Shown here one piece after another: positions 1 through 14,600 of a DNA stretch of 64,000 bases. The notes beneath the pieces were generated by a model. That model did no database searches and was not told the origin of the DNA. It saw nothing but the letters and a program-made list of their open reading frames with translations. Source of the stretch: Litomosoides sigmodontis (lineage: Eukaryota > Nematoda > Chromadorea > Rhabditida > Onchocercidae); assembly GCA_963070105.1 (NCBI GenBank), contig OY718804.1, forward strand, positions 3,861,317-3,925,316, given 5' to 3'. Position 1 is the stretch's first letter. Every line of letters begins with the position of its first letter. Both the position numbers and the translations under genes were made by a program.

Positions 1-3000
1 TTTCATTCAATGCTTCTTTCGCCTTTTGAAATTATCAAAGCCTGAGCGAACAGTTTCATTTTTTTTCTCTAACTTTTTCATTATTTCAATTTTTAACTGT
101 TATTTTTCTAGAATTTTGTAATGAGACAGTATGAACTATGTCTTTCACTTTCATTTCATTGCAAACTAAATGAAAATAGGCCGCAAGCGTAGCAATGAAT
201 TAGAAGAATTTAGCTTTTGTCAAAATGCCAAATTCAATTATTCGTTTTTCCACCTTATATCTGTCATTGTTCTTAAAATGAAAACTTTTGCTTAAAAAAA
301 CCAAAACGAACAATTGTAAATGAAAAACAAAACAGCACAAACGGTAAAATAATAGGACACAAACGGATAGGACATTTATCATTTAAGTTAATTTGGTCCT
401 AATTTTATTGTAATTTTGGATAAATTTTAACTTTAATTGTAAAAATTTTTAAATACGGAAGAGTTTTGGGAAGGAAATGAATGGCAAAGAAAATTGAGGA
501 AAAAAATTCCATATTGAAATGTGTGATGTAGCGGAAACTGAAGAAATAGGAGAAAAAAGTGAAAATATTTCCAATGACTCATTTTGTAATTTTGCGGCAG
601 CTTTTCAAATGACTGCCCATCGATGCTAATTTAAAACTTTTCGTGCAAATTTCAGCAATAACATTACTTCCATTTCAAAATGATCAAAGAGGAAATAAAA
701 AAAAAAAAAAGACGAGTGCTAATCGTATGAGTTGGAGGAGACGGTAGAGATTACTTGAACATAACAATGTATATGTGTGTGTTCATTTAAATGAATTGAA
801 ATTGAAATAAATGCTAATTAAGCTAATCATTTTTTTTCAAACAAATAAAATTTTGTCTTTTTTTGTTTCCAATAAACTTAATTACACGAATAAAATTGAG
901 TGTTATCAAATGACAAAAAATTTGATGAACTACTTCAGCAGGATTGTGTCCGATTGTATGCCGTTATTTTGTCGAAGTGAGTGAGTGATTATGACGATGT
1001 TGATGATGATGGACGATGATGAAAGTATGACATTTAAATGACGATGACCACGATGTAGTCCGGCCGTGGTGATCGTGGCGAGGTGGTGGTGGTGGTATTA
1101 ATTTGTTGAGGAGGAAAGCATAGCACAAGTGCTGGCAGAGAGAGGACCGACCACTTCATCGGTGTGTGATTTCAACGAGGAAATGCCAATCGCATTTTGT
1201 ACTTCCATCTCTCTTCCAGTTGAAAAGCCTGTTTTCCATTCACTTGCACTTGAAGAATATTGTTTCGTAGTAGGTAGGATGGACGTTTGCAATGAATGGT
1301 GCATGAAATTCCAACCAAATTACCACTATTAATTTCAATTTCAAGCAAAAATGAGAGGAGTTGGGTGGCGGAGAAGAGAGAAAAGGTGCGTAGCTGTTGT
1401 TAGGATAACAATGAAAATTGAACTGATATTCATCCCATTTTGGATAATTTAAGAACAGATGGAGACGATGAATGAACCGTTCTCTGTCTGTCTCTTTTTG
1501 ATAAATTAAACTAAATTTCATGTTGGGAATGAATATAGAAGGCATCAGAATTTCATGAATTTTTTCACCTCTCACACTCACTTCGCTTTCGCCATCCACT
1601 GGGCCATCGTTAGCTCAACCAACAGGTGGACAAATTTTAATGAACTAAATCTCTTCCGCTTGAATTCCGCAGTTAGAAGAAAGTGATCGTTTGCTTTACT
1701 TTGATACTTGCTGGCTATTGGTGGTATGGAATTGCAACAGCAAACGTTTTGGAGGAATTGCTAGAATTTAGAAAAAGGTGAAAAAAGTTGAAGACAACAT
1801 GCGATTGTCACGATTAATACAATTTGTGCAAAAAATTAGAGTATAGTAAAATGAAAGTGTTGAATGAAATTGAGAAATTCAATAGGAATGAATAGCAAAC
1901 TAAGATGGGAATAAAATGGAACGAAATGCTTGAAGGTCAGATTAAAATCCATTAAAAGTTGAATTAGATCATTCGATTAAATGTAGAAATGAGTTATGTA
2001 GATGAAGGAGAGGACGAAATTCACATCACTAACTGACCAGCAAACAAAAATTTTTAAATTTAAATTTTTTTTGTGAATGATTAAATATTTTTGACGGTTG
2101 AGTGGAGCGAAAAAAAAAAGTTAGCTTTCAAATTCTCTTCACTTCTCCGATCATCACTTTTATCATTGTGTTACAAAGAATGCTAAGCAATAAATGTATC
2201 ATTTCCTCACCCATATATTTTCTCATATATTTAAAATTATTTAAATCATTACAAAATTATTGATTAATACCAAATTATCAAAAAAGAAAAGTCCGTATGT
2301 ATTATTATTACCATCATTCAATTTATTGGTCAATTCAGCACAAGTACTACTGGTTATTTTTACGATGAAAATTGAATTTTAGATAAAATCATAAAAATAT
2401 AAAATTAAAAAATAGAAAAAAATTGAAAGAAAGAGCGAGAGAGAAATGGTAGAAAGAAATGACAATTATGCAGAAACTGTATTATTCATCACATTGGGGA
2501 ATTTAAAATGGCAAGATATTTTGGATAGGATTTTTTTCCGATCGTTAAACATTTTGGCTGTGAGGATGACAGATAGTTGATTGATTGGTTTCAGAGGGTT
2601 TGAAAGCATAATTTTACCTCCTCCATAAGGCATCCCTCATTTGAAATTTTATTGAATATAAGTAATTCACCTCGGTAAAACAGCTAATGAATTGTGAGAA
2701 TGAAAACTTTAACATTATTTTTTCGATCAAACCAACTATTGGGAGAATAACAATTTTAAATTGCTCTTTTGATGAAATGGATTTTAAAGATTAAACAGGA
2801 TTAGTAGCATAGTAATATAAAATTGTTTTGAAATGAATTATGATTGATTTATGCGGTTAATTTTTGTAATACGCTTTAAATTGTAATAATCTAAAATGTA
2901 TTTATTTTTTTGTAATAGCAGATATTTATCGGAATTTTAGAATTCGATTTGTATTATTATCATTATTACTATTTATTGTTACTATTATTTTATCACTATT

Positions 3001-3263
3001 ACTATTACTAATTAATATTTTAATTAGTCTCATGAAGAAAACATTAGATTTTTTTTTTTGAAAATGCACTGCCAAAAAAAAATTGCAATACAGATCAATC
3101 AGATCGAATATATTTTAAACCAACAATTCAATTTCTAAAATTTTTTCATTTTATTGTTCATTCGACCTCTTGTCCCTAATGTGCTTGATTTTTGTTAAAT
3201 GTTAACAAAAGAAATTAATTTAAATTTGCCATAAAAGTAGCCTAATGTAAATGAATGACTTAC
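1..3263. other. presumed first intron of the leftmost minus-strand gene
   Basis: AT-rich DNA with no exon I can defend. It lies downstream (minus strand) of the 3264-3344 exon, so it is most simply that gene's first intron running out of the window. A more GC-rich patch at about 1050-1320 carries overlapping open frames on both strands (1098-1304 minus, 1129-1332 plus). Neither is bounded by convincing splice signals nor resembles a family I know. The rest is A/T homopolymers and small ATG/ATC triplet runs. Confidence 0.4.
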
Positions 3264-3344
3264 AGGTTTTGGTGGTTGACCTTCGACAACCTTCTCGATT
3301 GGTGTCGACCACTGTCGCACTGTTGTTTCAACTTTTGTCGACAT
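3264..3344 (-). CDS. first coding exon of an unidentified gene (partial, continues left of the window)
   Basis: The exon starts at an ATG and encodes 27 residues, MSTKVETTVRQWSTPIEKVV followed by EGQPPKP. It ends in phase 0 at a perfect GTAAGT donor. Hydrophilic, with no signal peptide and no domain visible. I do not recognise the protein. The start is the first ATG after a leader, and a TTTTCTCCTGCAG sequence about 30 bases upstream of it on the minus strand could be a cis or trans splice acceptor. No acceptor for the next exon was found in the 3.2 kb to the left, so the first intron is longer than that and most of the gene is outside the window. Confidence 0.5.
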
Positions 3345-6300
3345 GGCACTTTACTTTTTCTCCTGCAGATGAGCTCTTCGTCGATGCTATCCACTGATAT
3401 GGCTGACAATTAATCCTTAGCTATCAATTGCTTATCCTCCCTTGTAACCTTTGAACTTTGCAACATTTCACACTGTTACTTCTCGGTACTTTTTCATTTT
3501 TTTTTAAAACTTACTTTTCTGTATGGAAAATTGCTCAAGTAACTTACCCAGTATATTATCCTCTCCAGATGGACTAAGCAGTAATGGTCGTTGAGCTTGC
3601 TTGCTGCTCCGCAGAATTACCCTTTTGTTGTTTGATTAGAAAACGATTTAAGAAATTTGACGCTTTCAATGGCACTTATTTTAGTCTTCGTGCTGTGAAA
3701 ATGCAACAGATTATTTCCTCAAATATACAAATGCAAATTTCAAATTGATAAAAAGGAACAAGCAAAAACTGAGAATAATATCGGCAAAGAAATAGTTATC
3801 ACTAATAAAAGATATGATAGATGGCGTCAGCGGCACTATAAAGGATAATGTAAATGAGAAGAAAAAGTGTATTAATTATATCACAAAAGGAAAATAGTCC
3901 GAGAAAAAAAAACAACATGAAATTGTGCAACAAATTAAATTAACATATTGAAATATAAAACTTGCAATTGAAAATACTCCATTCTCGTAAGATATAAAGC
4001 AGTGCATCAGTGGTGATTTTAATTTTTTCAAATTCAATGCTTTTCATACCACAAATTCCATAACTGTCAATTATTAAACAAACGATAAATACTTTCTGAA
4101 TGAGATGAAAAAAAACGACGAAAAAACGGTCGTTTAAAAATATTAATTAAAAATAATCGAAGGAAAAACCAAATTCTGCAACGGCAGCTGTAAACAACAT
4201 AAAATTCCAAAAACAAATTTGAATGATACTTTTTCCCCAGTCATCGTGCTGAAATCAGGAAGGATTGACGAAATTATTATCTGTGCGAAGTCTGTGTTTT
4301 TGTTTTCGAGCACTTCAAATTTTAGGTCAATCTTTGCTGTACAAGCACTCTTCAAGCAAAAAGTGTCGTCATCAACCAAAAGCAAAAAATGTTGAATTTT
4401 TTTGATCTCTTGGTATTTCGGCTTCTTTTTGATTTTTTTTTTGCACAATTTTGAATGAAATGCATAAAAGCAAATGCTTCTTTTCGTTTTAATTTGAAAA
4501 ATAAATTTCGCATAATTAACATAGTGTGTGAAAAGCTCGTCGATTAGACGATCGTAATTCCTCTGATATGATAGGAAAGATTAAAATTCCCGTTTTGCAC
4601 AACAACTGCACGAGAAAGTTTTATCACAAATTTCACTTCATCATTTAAATTTCAATTTTTTTTTGCTTCCAAAAATGATGAAAACAAACTTTACGTACCG
4701 AAGCTTACCGAAAAGGTCATCAATTAAAATTTGGTAAGAAAGAGAACGGGCAGTTTTTTTTTTATTTTTTCATAACTTCACAACTAAAATATATTTTATC
4801 TGAAATGAACTACGAAATTTTTAAAGGTAGCCGAAAATGATAGAAGGATGACAAGGTATATGGGAAATGAATGAAGGAAACGAAAATCTTCTACATTTGT
4901 CAATTAACGTAATCGTAACATACGATCACTTACTCTAACCAATAAAGGAAATTTCTAATCTATTAATTCATGCAAAAATATCCCACTAAATTAAAAGATT
5001 TCAAAAAGAAGAAAGCGAATAAAGATTTCCTTAAAAAATTAACTTGCAGTTTTCAAATTCACTTTTTTTTCTAATTTCTTAAAAAAAGGTTACCTCTAAA
5101 AATGAAATTTTTTACTCTTTTCCACAGAAAGATAATTATAGCAAAGACTGACTTGTTAAGACTGATTTGTATCAGCCATAAGTAATCATATCACATACAT
5201 GCCGAAATTTGAAATGAAATACATTATCGATGCATAATTAATATTCCGCCAAGTGCACGTGAAATCCGTGTTAATTAACTTCAACAACTGGAACAGTGTG
5301 CACAGCACACGAATAATCAGTGTGGAGAGGTGAAAATGTTTGTTGCACAGAAAAAGGGAAGAACAAGAGAGTTGAAATAGGCATTGATTACATCTAAACC
5401 TGAAAATTTAATATGACTCACTAAACTGGAAAATCGAAAAGCCTTCTTTCTTTTTACGGACAGCACGAAGATTTCAATTCAATTCAATTCAAAATTCCTA
5501 CCTCTCCCATAGACACTTTTGAAATTAAAGGCTTCTTTCTTTGTCCAAAAAATTTTATAGTTTATTTTTTTTTCTCCAATATACATGGAATTTTTTTTTT
5601 GAATGAATCACTTAACAATCTCTTAAATTGGCTTAACAATGCTGCGTGTGTGTGTGTGTGTATAGCTTGTGTGTACGCGTGGGTGTGTACCCATGTGCAG
5701 CTGAGCAGTGGACGCATAAAGTTATTCACAAATGAAATCTCTCCATAAAATGAAAAAAAAAACCGGAATTGAGATGTCATTGTGATGTCGATGATCAATC
5801 TTTCATGCACAGTTAGCCCTCTCTGCACATTCCACCCACACACACGCACACGCACACACACGCACGCACACGCACACGCACATATATCGTCCATGAACAA
5901 TGAAATAAATTGTAAAAATTAAATTTAAAAAAAAGCGATATTTAAACAGTTTAGTTATGAATGAAAGGAAGAAGTTAGACTGTAATTGCTGTACATTTGT
6001 CAATTTGTTTCGCTAATTGCGTAAATATTTCGGTAATTTGTTCTCATCTCGCCTGACAATAATACTGTCAAATAACACCGATGTTATTCATCTACGCAAT
6101 GCACTAAATACGTCGTATCCTATTCTATTCAAGGCTAACCTTCCAACCGGACCGGATTGTTATGCGTGTACGTTCTACGTTTACTGTAATGTGGCACAAA
6201 ATGCCGCCTTTCAACTTGAAAGAAACAATTTAATTTAATTTTCAAGCAAAGGTGTGAACAAGTTTGGCAGGAAATTTGTGGTGGATATTGATTAGATATG

Positions 6301-6968
6301 AGAATATTCCTGCTCCTCTTACGCATCCTCCTACAAATTTTGCTTCAATTAAATTTTAAAAATATCACTTTTTTTTCCCTTGATTTATGAAATTAAATTT
6401 CATCCAGCTTCTCTATATGCTCTAAAATTTTACATTTTATCTAAGCTTTTTAGTTTTTAAATTCCATTGAAATCAAACTTCCTCACCGCTAAATGGCAAA
6501 AAATAAAAGTGAATAGATCGTAAAAGCACTCATCCATCAGCTTCCATTGATTAGATGATTTGTTACTTTACACGTACGTACGTACACATTTCAAACATTC
6601 AAAATTAGAGAAGAAAATAAACAGAAAACAGTCAAACATTTTAGAGAAATATTTGAAATTTTTGCTAACTTTTACTATTCTTTAAATCTATTATTTCTAA
6701 TTAATTTAGCTAATTAAAAAATGATTATAATTTTACAAAGAGCAAAATTAGCGAAGAAGAAAATGTTGGAAGGGAGAAATAAAGTGAAGCAAAGAAGCGA
6801 AGCCGCTGCGGCAGAAGAACTCGTCGCTACAGGCCCTTATATTACAAAATCATTTGTTTTTCTTTCGACTGTCATCTCAATGTTTTACTTTACACCAATC
6901 TGACCCTTTCATTCTCGACATTTCCACGAGACAGCAATAGTTCCCTTCTATTCCACCCCTCTCTCCCC

Positions 6969-7007
<39 letters not shown>

Positions 7008-8270
7008 CATGTCCTTCGATAGTTTTAATGAACGGAGGAGCAGAATATAGAAGTGATCTATTTTTCATACCATCTCGTATTTAATGTTCTTTTACGGTCT
7101 CAAAATTAAAATTAGCTCAATCCAATTTAACACTTTTCGTCGATAGCAAAAAGCAAGAGTTACACTTTACAGTTTCGCAGGTGTCAAGCTAAATTGCATG
7201 AAATTTTACGTGTTGGAAAAAGATCGCATATAGTATTTAATTAAAGAATTGTTAAATTACAGTGCTGAACGGTTCAGGTAGTGTACTCATTCATTTACTC
7301 ATCAAAAAATTTACCACTTTAAATTATTGCATGCAATTTAAACGAATTGCTTAGGAGGACAGTTGAAAATATTGAAAATGATTGAGTGACGAAGAACAAT
7401 AAAGTGTATACTTTGAAACTGTTGAAATTTAAAATTGAACAATAAACAATGAATTGGATAAAATCGATAAATCAAGAAGCATAGGAAGAATGTGGCGGTG
7501 ATGTACTACTGTAAAACGATGGGAAATGTGCGAAATTAGCGAGGGAAATTAAACTGATCACAAATTCTTTTATATTATGCAAATGTGATAGTGAAGAGGA
7601 TTACTGACACTCGTGAAATCCCTATCTTCCTGGGTTAGAAGAGAGAATTCACTTCTCGTGACTAACTGCTTTCAAGTATACCACCGTCGGAACTAGTTAA
7701 ATGATAGGAAGAATAATTGTTGTGAATTCATAATTTTCAATTATTGAACTGAAAATAAATTGATTGCATGAAAGGACAAGGCTGATTGAGCGATTGCAGC
7801 AATTACACTGGAATTTTTCCATTAAAACAGGTTCTTTTTCATTTAAAAAAAAAAGGACAATCAAGCTGCTGCTACCTTACATTGTTATTTTTGGAATTCT
7901 AAATGGGTGGATGGGTGGAGCGGGGGAGGAGTGGGTGGTGGTGGGGAGAGTCTTTTAAATGTAAAAATTGGTACGAGGGGAGCAAAAATTAAACTTTTAG
8001 ATTGTAAATAAGAAATTAGCTGAGTGCTGTTTCCCAAAGAACAGTAGCATAAGTATAAAAGATGAAGACGAATTTTTTTTTGAAAAAAATGAATAAGTTT
8101 CGTACAATTCAATTATTTAATTATTTTCTGCTTCTCATATCTCGAAAATAATAAATGATACTATATGAGATTGTCGTGTAGTAGGAAATTAGTAGAGAAA
8201 AAATTTTTTGAACAAAAGAGTAGTGCTCGAAAATGAGTGGAAAGAAGAGATTTAATTGATAATAATACAC

Positions 8271-8305
<35 letters not shown>

Positions 8306-10050
8306 ATCTTCTGTAGTAATTCGGATGGAATTTAATGGACAAAAAAAATATATGAGTGAAAAATTGTAATTTGCATTTTTTTTTCTTTTTAGAAACAATT
8401 TTCAGCCCTTCAACAATATCGCAATGGTTTTCTTTTTACACGAATGATAGCGATAATAATACATCAATGAGAAATAAATGAAGCGTAAGCTTAAAGGGCG
8501 AAATTTCTTTTTTGAGCAACAAATGGCACAAATTCGGAAAAATAGTAATTAAATGGCAGAAAACAGAAGCATTTGAAAAACAAAAAATTTAACAGATCGA
8601 ACTGGTAGGGCTTGAGATTCAGACAAAATGAATATGAGTCATATCCCAGCTAACTTTTATGTGAAGACATTGAGAATGAAATAGCAACTGTATTTGAAAT
8701 TCATTTTTGAATTAAAACGGAATTCACTGCAAGTGGGATTAAAGCACCTAAACAGTAATGTAACGATCAGATACAATCCGATAATTAATTGCTAGCTTTC
8801 TTTTAGTGACGTATTTAAGCGTAAGTCAAAAAAATCAATTTTTCCAAACATTTCTTACTTGAATTTTTCAAAACTTCACTTGAAATTATTACAATATGTT
8901 CATGAATTAGACAAAGAATAATTTTTACGAAGCAAATTCAGGGTAAAATTTTCCACAATTAAAACTTTCTTCTTTTTCGATTTAACGGTTCAAAATTTTG
9001 CTCCGATAAAGGGAATTTGTTATTTTTAAATTTGTAAATGTAAACTTAAATTCATAGTTTCTGCACGAAAAGTTAGATTGATTGAAAATTTTTTTTAAAG
9101 CCTATTTTATAAAATATTTTTTGATTGAATATTGTTTGAAATTCTTTGAATTCGAACAAATAAATAATGATTTGAGGTCGGTGAAAACGATATTGTAAGC
9201 AACGATCCGATGCAAACATTAATACTTTGTATTTAAGATAAAAAAGGACGTGACTTATGATCTTTCCTCAATGCAAATATCGCACTTTTAATGTGCTGAG
9301 TAAAGGAAACACCGAGAAGAAATGAAATAAATTTCAAAAAAATTCGAGCAACAAATTCTCTTGCATATTTTCCTCCGACAAATAGTTTCAAAAAAATGGA
9401 AGATCGATAGGAAATGGAACGGGTTTGATTAAACTTTTGATTCATGAAGTTTCAAAAAAAAAGAAAATAAAAATACAAAATTCAAAGTGATCCTTTTCAG
9501 TGAAATTATCAATAAAATGTAAGATATTTAGAGAAGTGCTGTAAGTGCTACTACTACTTCCACCACCACTACGACAATTGACCTGTGCGTACTTTTCAGC
9601 AAGAGAATGAGCGAATGGTCACTTATTGCTACTGTTGTCGGACATTAATCGGATATTTATTAATGAGCACATTACAATCTCGCATTTCTTATTGTCTAAC
9701 TTAAATTATTTAGAAAAAAATAAATGCAATAATTACATGAAATGTTCAATTATTGCTGCAGGGAAAACAATTCAAACTCATAGAAAAAGTTAATTTGTTC
9801 AAAAATTATTCACTAATCTTTGATAAGATTAAAATTGAAAATTTTTTTGAAACAAATAGTTTAATTTAGAGAATTGAAGGACTTATGTCAAGGAAGTGAA
9901 AGGAACAGAGTATGTCGTCGGCATTATTTCTCAATGCATATATAACAATAAGTCATGCGAGAAAATACACATACATGCACACACTCTTTCTTTCTCCCTC
10001 TCTCTCTCTCTCTCTCTCCTCTCTGAACAATTTCCTACCACAGCAACAGG

Positions 10051-10166
10051 TAAACAATTTGCTAAGTTAGACAGGAACGAATCCAACGATCGGATCGAAT
10101 CGTTCAGCTAAACAAATTTGCCAAGTTAGGCAAGAATGAATCGAACGATCGGATGAGATCGTTTAG
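10051..10166. repeat. 58-bp imperfect tandem duplication rich in GATC
   Basis: Two adjacent copies, 10051-10108 and 10109-10166, both begin TAAACAA and both contain AACGATCGGAT followed by a second GATC-type motif near the end. They differ at roughly ten positions, so the duplication is not very recent. Confidence 0.8.
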
Positions 10167-10431
10167 TGCAGGTCAGTTTGGTTTAATGAGTGTGTAGCAC
10201 AATCATTTCAGCAATAGAAATAAGTAGATGAGGGAAGCTCTCTTGCACTAGAAGGTCGACAAGCGTTTCTTTCAGGTGACGTAAGTGAGAGACGTGCGAA
10301 ATGATGAAAACTATCGGAGAAGGGTTCTTCAAACGATCGTTGTGGACGATAGCTGCAACGAACCTTAAGGCATCGGCATTGTACTACCACTACTATACAA
10401 CAGACATTATTTCACTAAAAGGAATATTGCG

Positions 10432-10467
10432 GTGCGTGAAGTGATCGAAGTGGTTGTCTTCACGCAC
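10432..10467. other. 10-bp perfect inverted repeat with 16-base loop
   Basis: GTGCGTGAAG at 10432-10441 is answered by CTTCACGCAC at 10458-10467. It sits in a relatively GC-rich island in otherwise AT-rich intergenic DNA. It could form a hairpin or be a paired binding site; no function is shown. Confidence 0.55.
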
Positions 10468-11632
10468 GGAGAAAAGGCCTTGAGGAGGGAGTGGAAAGGG
10501 TCGGGTCAGGTAGGTAACGTTGATCACACGGTCTGTCAAATGGGTACTGAATGGTGCTGCTGTTTGATGCTGTAATAATACAGTCGAAGAAGATCTGACA
10601 ACGGAAACACTCGCTATCGCTATTCCTTCTACCTCTACCTTTCCTGCTTCTCTGTCCCTTTCTCTTTCTTCCCATCCATACAAGTAAATTTCATCTCTCT
10701 ACCATCTTTTACAATTTTACAAAACGATCCGAGTAACACAGTAATAGTGATAATGATGATGACGTTGGTGTGATAGTGGTTGGTGATAATTGTGATAATG
10801 ATGATAAGGATGCTATTGGTAGTGATGAGCATTGAATGATGAAAAATGAGAGAATTTTTTCTATCTTTAAAATAAGCATTTTTTTGTTTTGAGAGAAAGA
10901 GGAAGACATGAAGAGGGAAGATGAGATGTGAATGGGTAAGGGGAAGTACAACGGATGAATTTCTTTTTTTTGTTCATCAAAACGGACGTTCATCGAACAC
11001 TTCCTTTTCATTTTAAGACACTGATTGTCAAATATAATTATAAACTATTGAAAATGATTCGAATTAAATATGGGAGAAATGACTGAGCCGATTTGCCGGA
11101 TCGGAAACTTTAAATAAATATTTAAATTCCGGAAACTTTTACGAAAACAAATTAGCAAGCCTTATTTAAATTCCAAAAACATTTACGTAACTAAATTAGC
11201 CACAATCACTACTGCATAACGTTCACTTCCATCGCTCAGTTTTCATCCTATCTGATCAATTAAATTGATTCTAAAAAAAATTCAAAACCGTTTACGTCTA
11301 TAATCTGTGTTGCAATAAGAGTAATTCAAATTTCACATGCTCGATGTTAAATTTACATTGCAAAACAAGCATGTGGCAAGCATTTAGCTAAATAATTTAA
11401 AATTTATTAAATAAAAAATGCGAAAGCGTTACGTAGGATAAATCAATACGAGTAGTAATTGTAAATGATCTTACCAACAACAAAATCAGTAAATCTTTTT
11501 CTTTCTACCTAACAATAATTACTGATTTTTTTACTTATGCCAATAAGTAAAAAAATTTAATACTAAATCGATTAATTTCAACGAATGCTAACAGTTACTA
11601 TTAGTAATAATTTTTTTTCGACAATTTATGAA

Positions 11633-11692
11633 AGTTTAATTCTATTTAAGTGATAAATGATTAAGTGATGAGTTTAATTCTATTTAAGTGAT
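11633..11692. repeat. 22-bp direct repeat
   Basis: The same 22 bases (AGTTTAATTCTATTTAAGTG followed by AT) occur at 11633-11654 and 11671-11692, separated by 16 bases. A local duplication of no evident function. Confidence 0.75.
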
Positions 11693-14600
11693 TTCTTTTC
11701 CTCTTCATTTGATGAAAATACAACAATATTGGGAGGAATGATAAATGGCAGATAACATGAAATTTGTAATAAATGAAATTTAACAGAGAAGTTGTGCAGC
11801 GGCGTTATCGTTCATCGTGTTTTCTCCGCCATCATAATTCATCACAACGAACGTTAACACTTCACTTTTATCAAATTTCATATCACCAAGACAGCAATGA
11901 ATAATGTTGCACTGATAGTAACAAGCTAATGATAATAACAGGTGATAACACTACGACGAACGAAATGCTAACGGATGAATTAGTGATAACAGTATGATGA
12001 ATACCGGTAGTTAGCTACTACAATAACAAGCTAATGATAAATGACAGTATTACTACAAGTAATGGCAAATTGACAGTACTCAGTGATGTAGTTGAATTGT
12101 GAAGAGTGAAATAAGAGATGTCTGAGTGGAGGTGGATGAGAGAGAGAGAGAGAGAGTGTGAGTGAGAGTGATGAAAATTGAACGGAAGATCGGTTCTCTT
12201 CCACTCTTTCAAATATTACTTTCATTGTGCAAAATACCAAAAAAAAAGGGAGAAAAGGGGAAAGAGGGATGAAATGCGGAAAATAACTCGTTCTTCTATT
12301 TGCTTATTTTCGTTCTTTTTTTTTCTGAACTCAACAAATGAATGAATTCATTTTTTTTTTGCTACAAAATTAAGCTCAATCAACAATTTTTCAAGTCGTA
12401 AATTTTGCTAAAAAAATGAAAATGACAATGTTTGCAGGAAAGTTCTGGAAAAGTACAGTGCTGTAGTGTTGCAACAAATTACTATTCAATTCTTTCTTGC
12501 TCCTTTAGTTCTTTTTCTTCTTTAAATTTCCATAGATTTTCAATAATTTCATTTTTTTTAATAGATACTTCAGTGCAATTATTACTACCATTCTTTCCAT
12601 ATCGTAATTCTCTTCTCTCTGTAATTCCACATTGCTCTCTCACCAATTATGTCACAAAAATTTATTTTATTTTTAAAGTGAAAAAAAAACAGCAAATACA
12701 TCTAAGCAAACAGAGAAAGAAAATAATTGTCATTTTTGAAAAATGAAAAAAAAATGGCGTTTTACAGCCATTTTGACAGCAACAATTTCAACTTTGTGTT
12801 TTTTTACGAAATTAATTTGGTAATTGAAATTTAGCGTCAATTTTTTTGCATTCATTTTTCATCAAAAATTTTTTTCCGCTATTTTAAAAGAATAAATTAA
12901 ATAATTTCATATGTTAATAACTATATGAAAGCAGGTAGTAATGATAAGAGCCTAATTTCGTTCAATCTCTTTGATGCTGCCTAACAGCAAGACAAGTGTT
13001 TTAGCTAAGCTTAGTTATTCATTCTTTCCATTAAAATTTTCGTTTAAAAGTGAAATATGGTGAAGTCGATTGAAATGAATTAATTTACACCATGGTAATT
13101 TACCACACATTAAATTAAACCAACGAAATTTTTTTTCATTCCAATTTCAATAGCTAAAATGTTAAGCAAACAACAAAATGAATAAGTAAATTTCAAAAAG
13201 ACGAAATAAATTTCAAAAATTACAAAAAAAATTACAAATGTCTGAAAAGCTTCTTCATTGTTGAGCAATCTGAAAAGATGCACCATTGATTGGTTGTTGA
13301 ATCGCCACATTTGCATATAAACCGATTATGACATTGGATGCCTTCAGGTAAGTTTAAATTTGAGCACGAATGCCAAATACGAAACTTATGCATTCGCAAT
13401 TTTAAAAACCTTAAAATTAATTCAATAATTACTAATTGACCAAAATAACCGTCCAAAATTTGTTATTAATTCAACAAATATCACAAAGTAGTCATATAGG
13501 TAATGGCTAAAATTTTAATAATTATAAACAATTCTTTTTTGATGATAACAACTCTGTCAAAATCTACTTTAAACTAGATTTTTTCAAAAAAAAATGAAAT
13601 TGAAATCGTTCAGCAACCTCATAAACATTGCAGCCGTAGCATTTAATACTTTTGCACACCTGCATGCACTTTCATTTCCATCCTTCGGCATATTACACCA
13701 CGAGAAAATATCTGAACAATTAAGCAAAATATGTTATGCATGCCTTAAGCTTGCATGTAAGCTTGCTAAGCGTTTAACCGTAAGAATAGAAAAATCACCC
13801 AGATTTTAGCAATAAGAAATACTATTCATTAATAATGTAAATTAGCATGAAATCAATCGTACATAATTTCCCATCTCGAATTCAAATTTTAATTCGTCTT
13901 ATCTCATACATTTAAGCATTTGCTCGTTTAGTTTAAAAGGCAATAAAAATGTTACTCAAATTTGTCGCAATGAAAATGTAAAGTGTTATTTCATCGCATC
14001 GTTAGATCTCAGAATTATCACAGTGAAAATGAAATTATTATAATTGGACGATGAAAGAGGGCTAACCGCCACTTTTAACTTCATGAAACATTAGAGGGTG
14101 AATGTGTGTATTTGAGGTATAATGCAATTAACTCTAAAGATTGCAGTTGCAACGTTGCATCCATCACACATCGATTGATAAGTAGTTTTATTTCCTTCCT
14201 TCTTTTTCAATACTTTTGAAAATACTTTCAAACCTCAGAATTTGTGCAACAATTCGGAGAGTTGCATCTTTCCTTATCACTGTAATACCGTGAAACTATC
14301 CCTTAATATTATCACTTCATTTCTGATAAAGAAGGACATGTAATGATGAAAATTTTGCTGTAAATTTACCAGCGCTTTTTCATTCAATGACAAAATGCTT
14401 TAAACTTTAGCTATCTCATTAACAAAAATTTTTAAAAAATAAAGCAAAAATTCGTGATTGAATTAATCCCCACAACACATATCAAGGAGAAATGTAGGAA
14501 TTTGATCTTGTTCTGATCATTTAATTAATTAATTAATTCCTCACATAAGACATTGTCTGTCTGAAAAGTATGCATGAAATTTATATGACCCAATTGTAAT

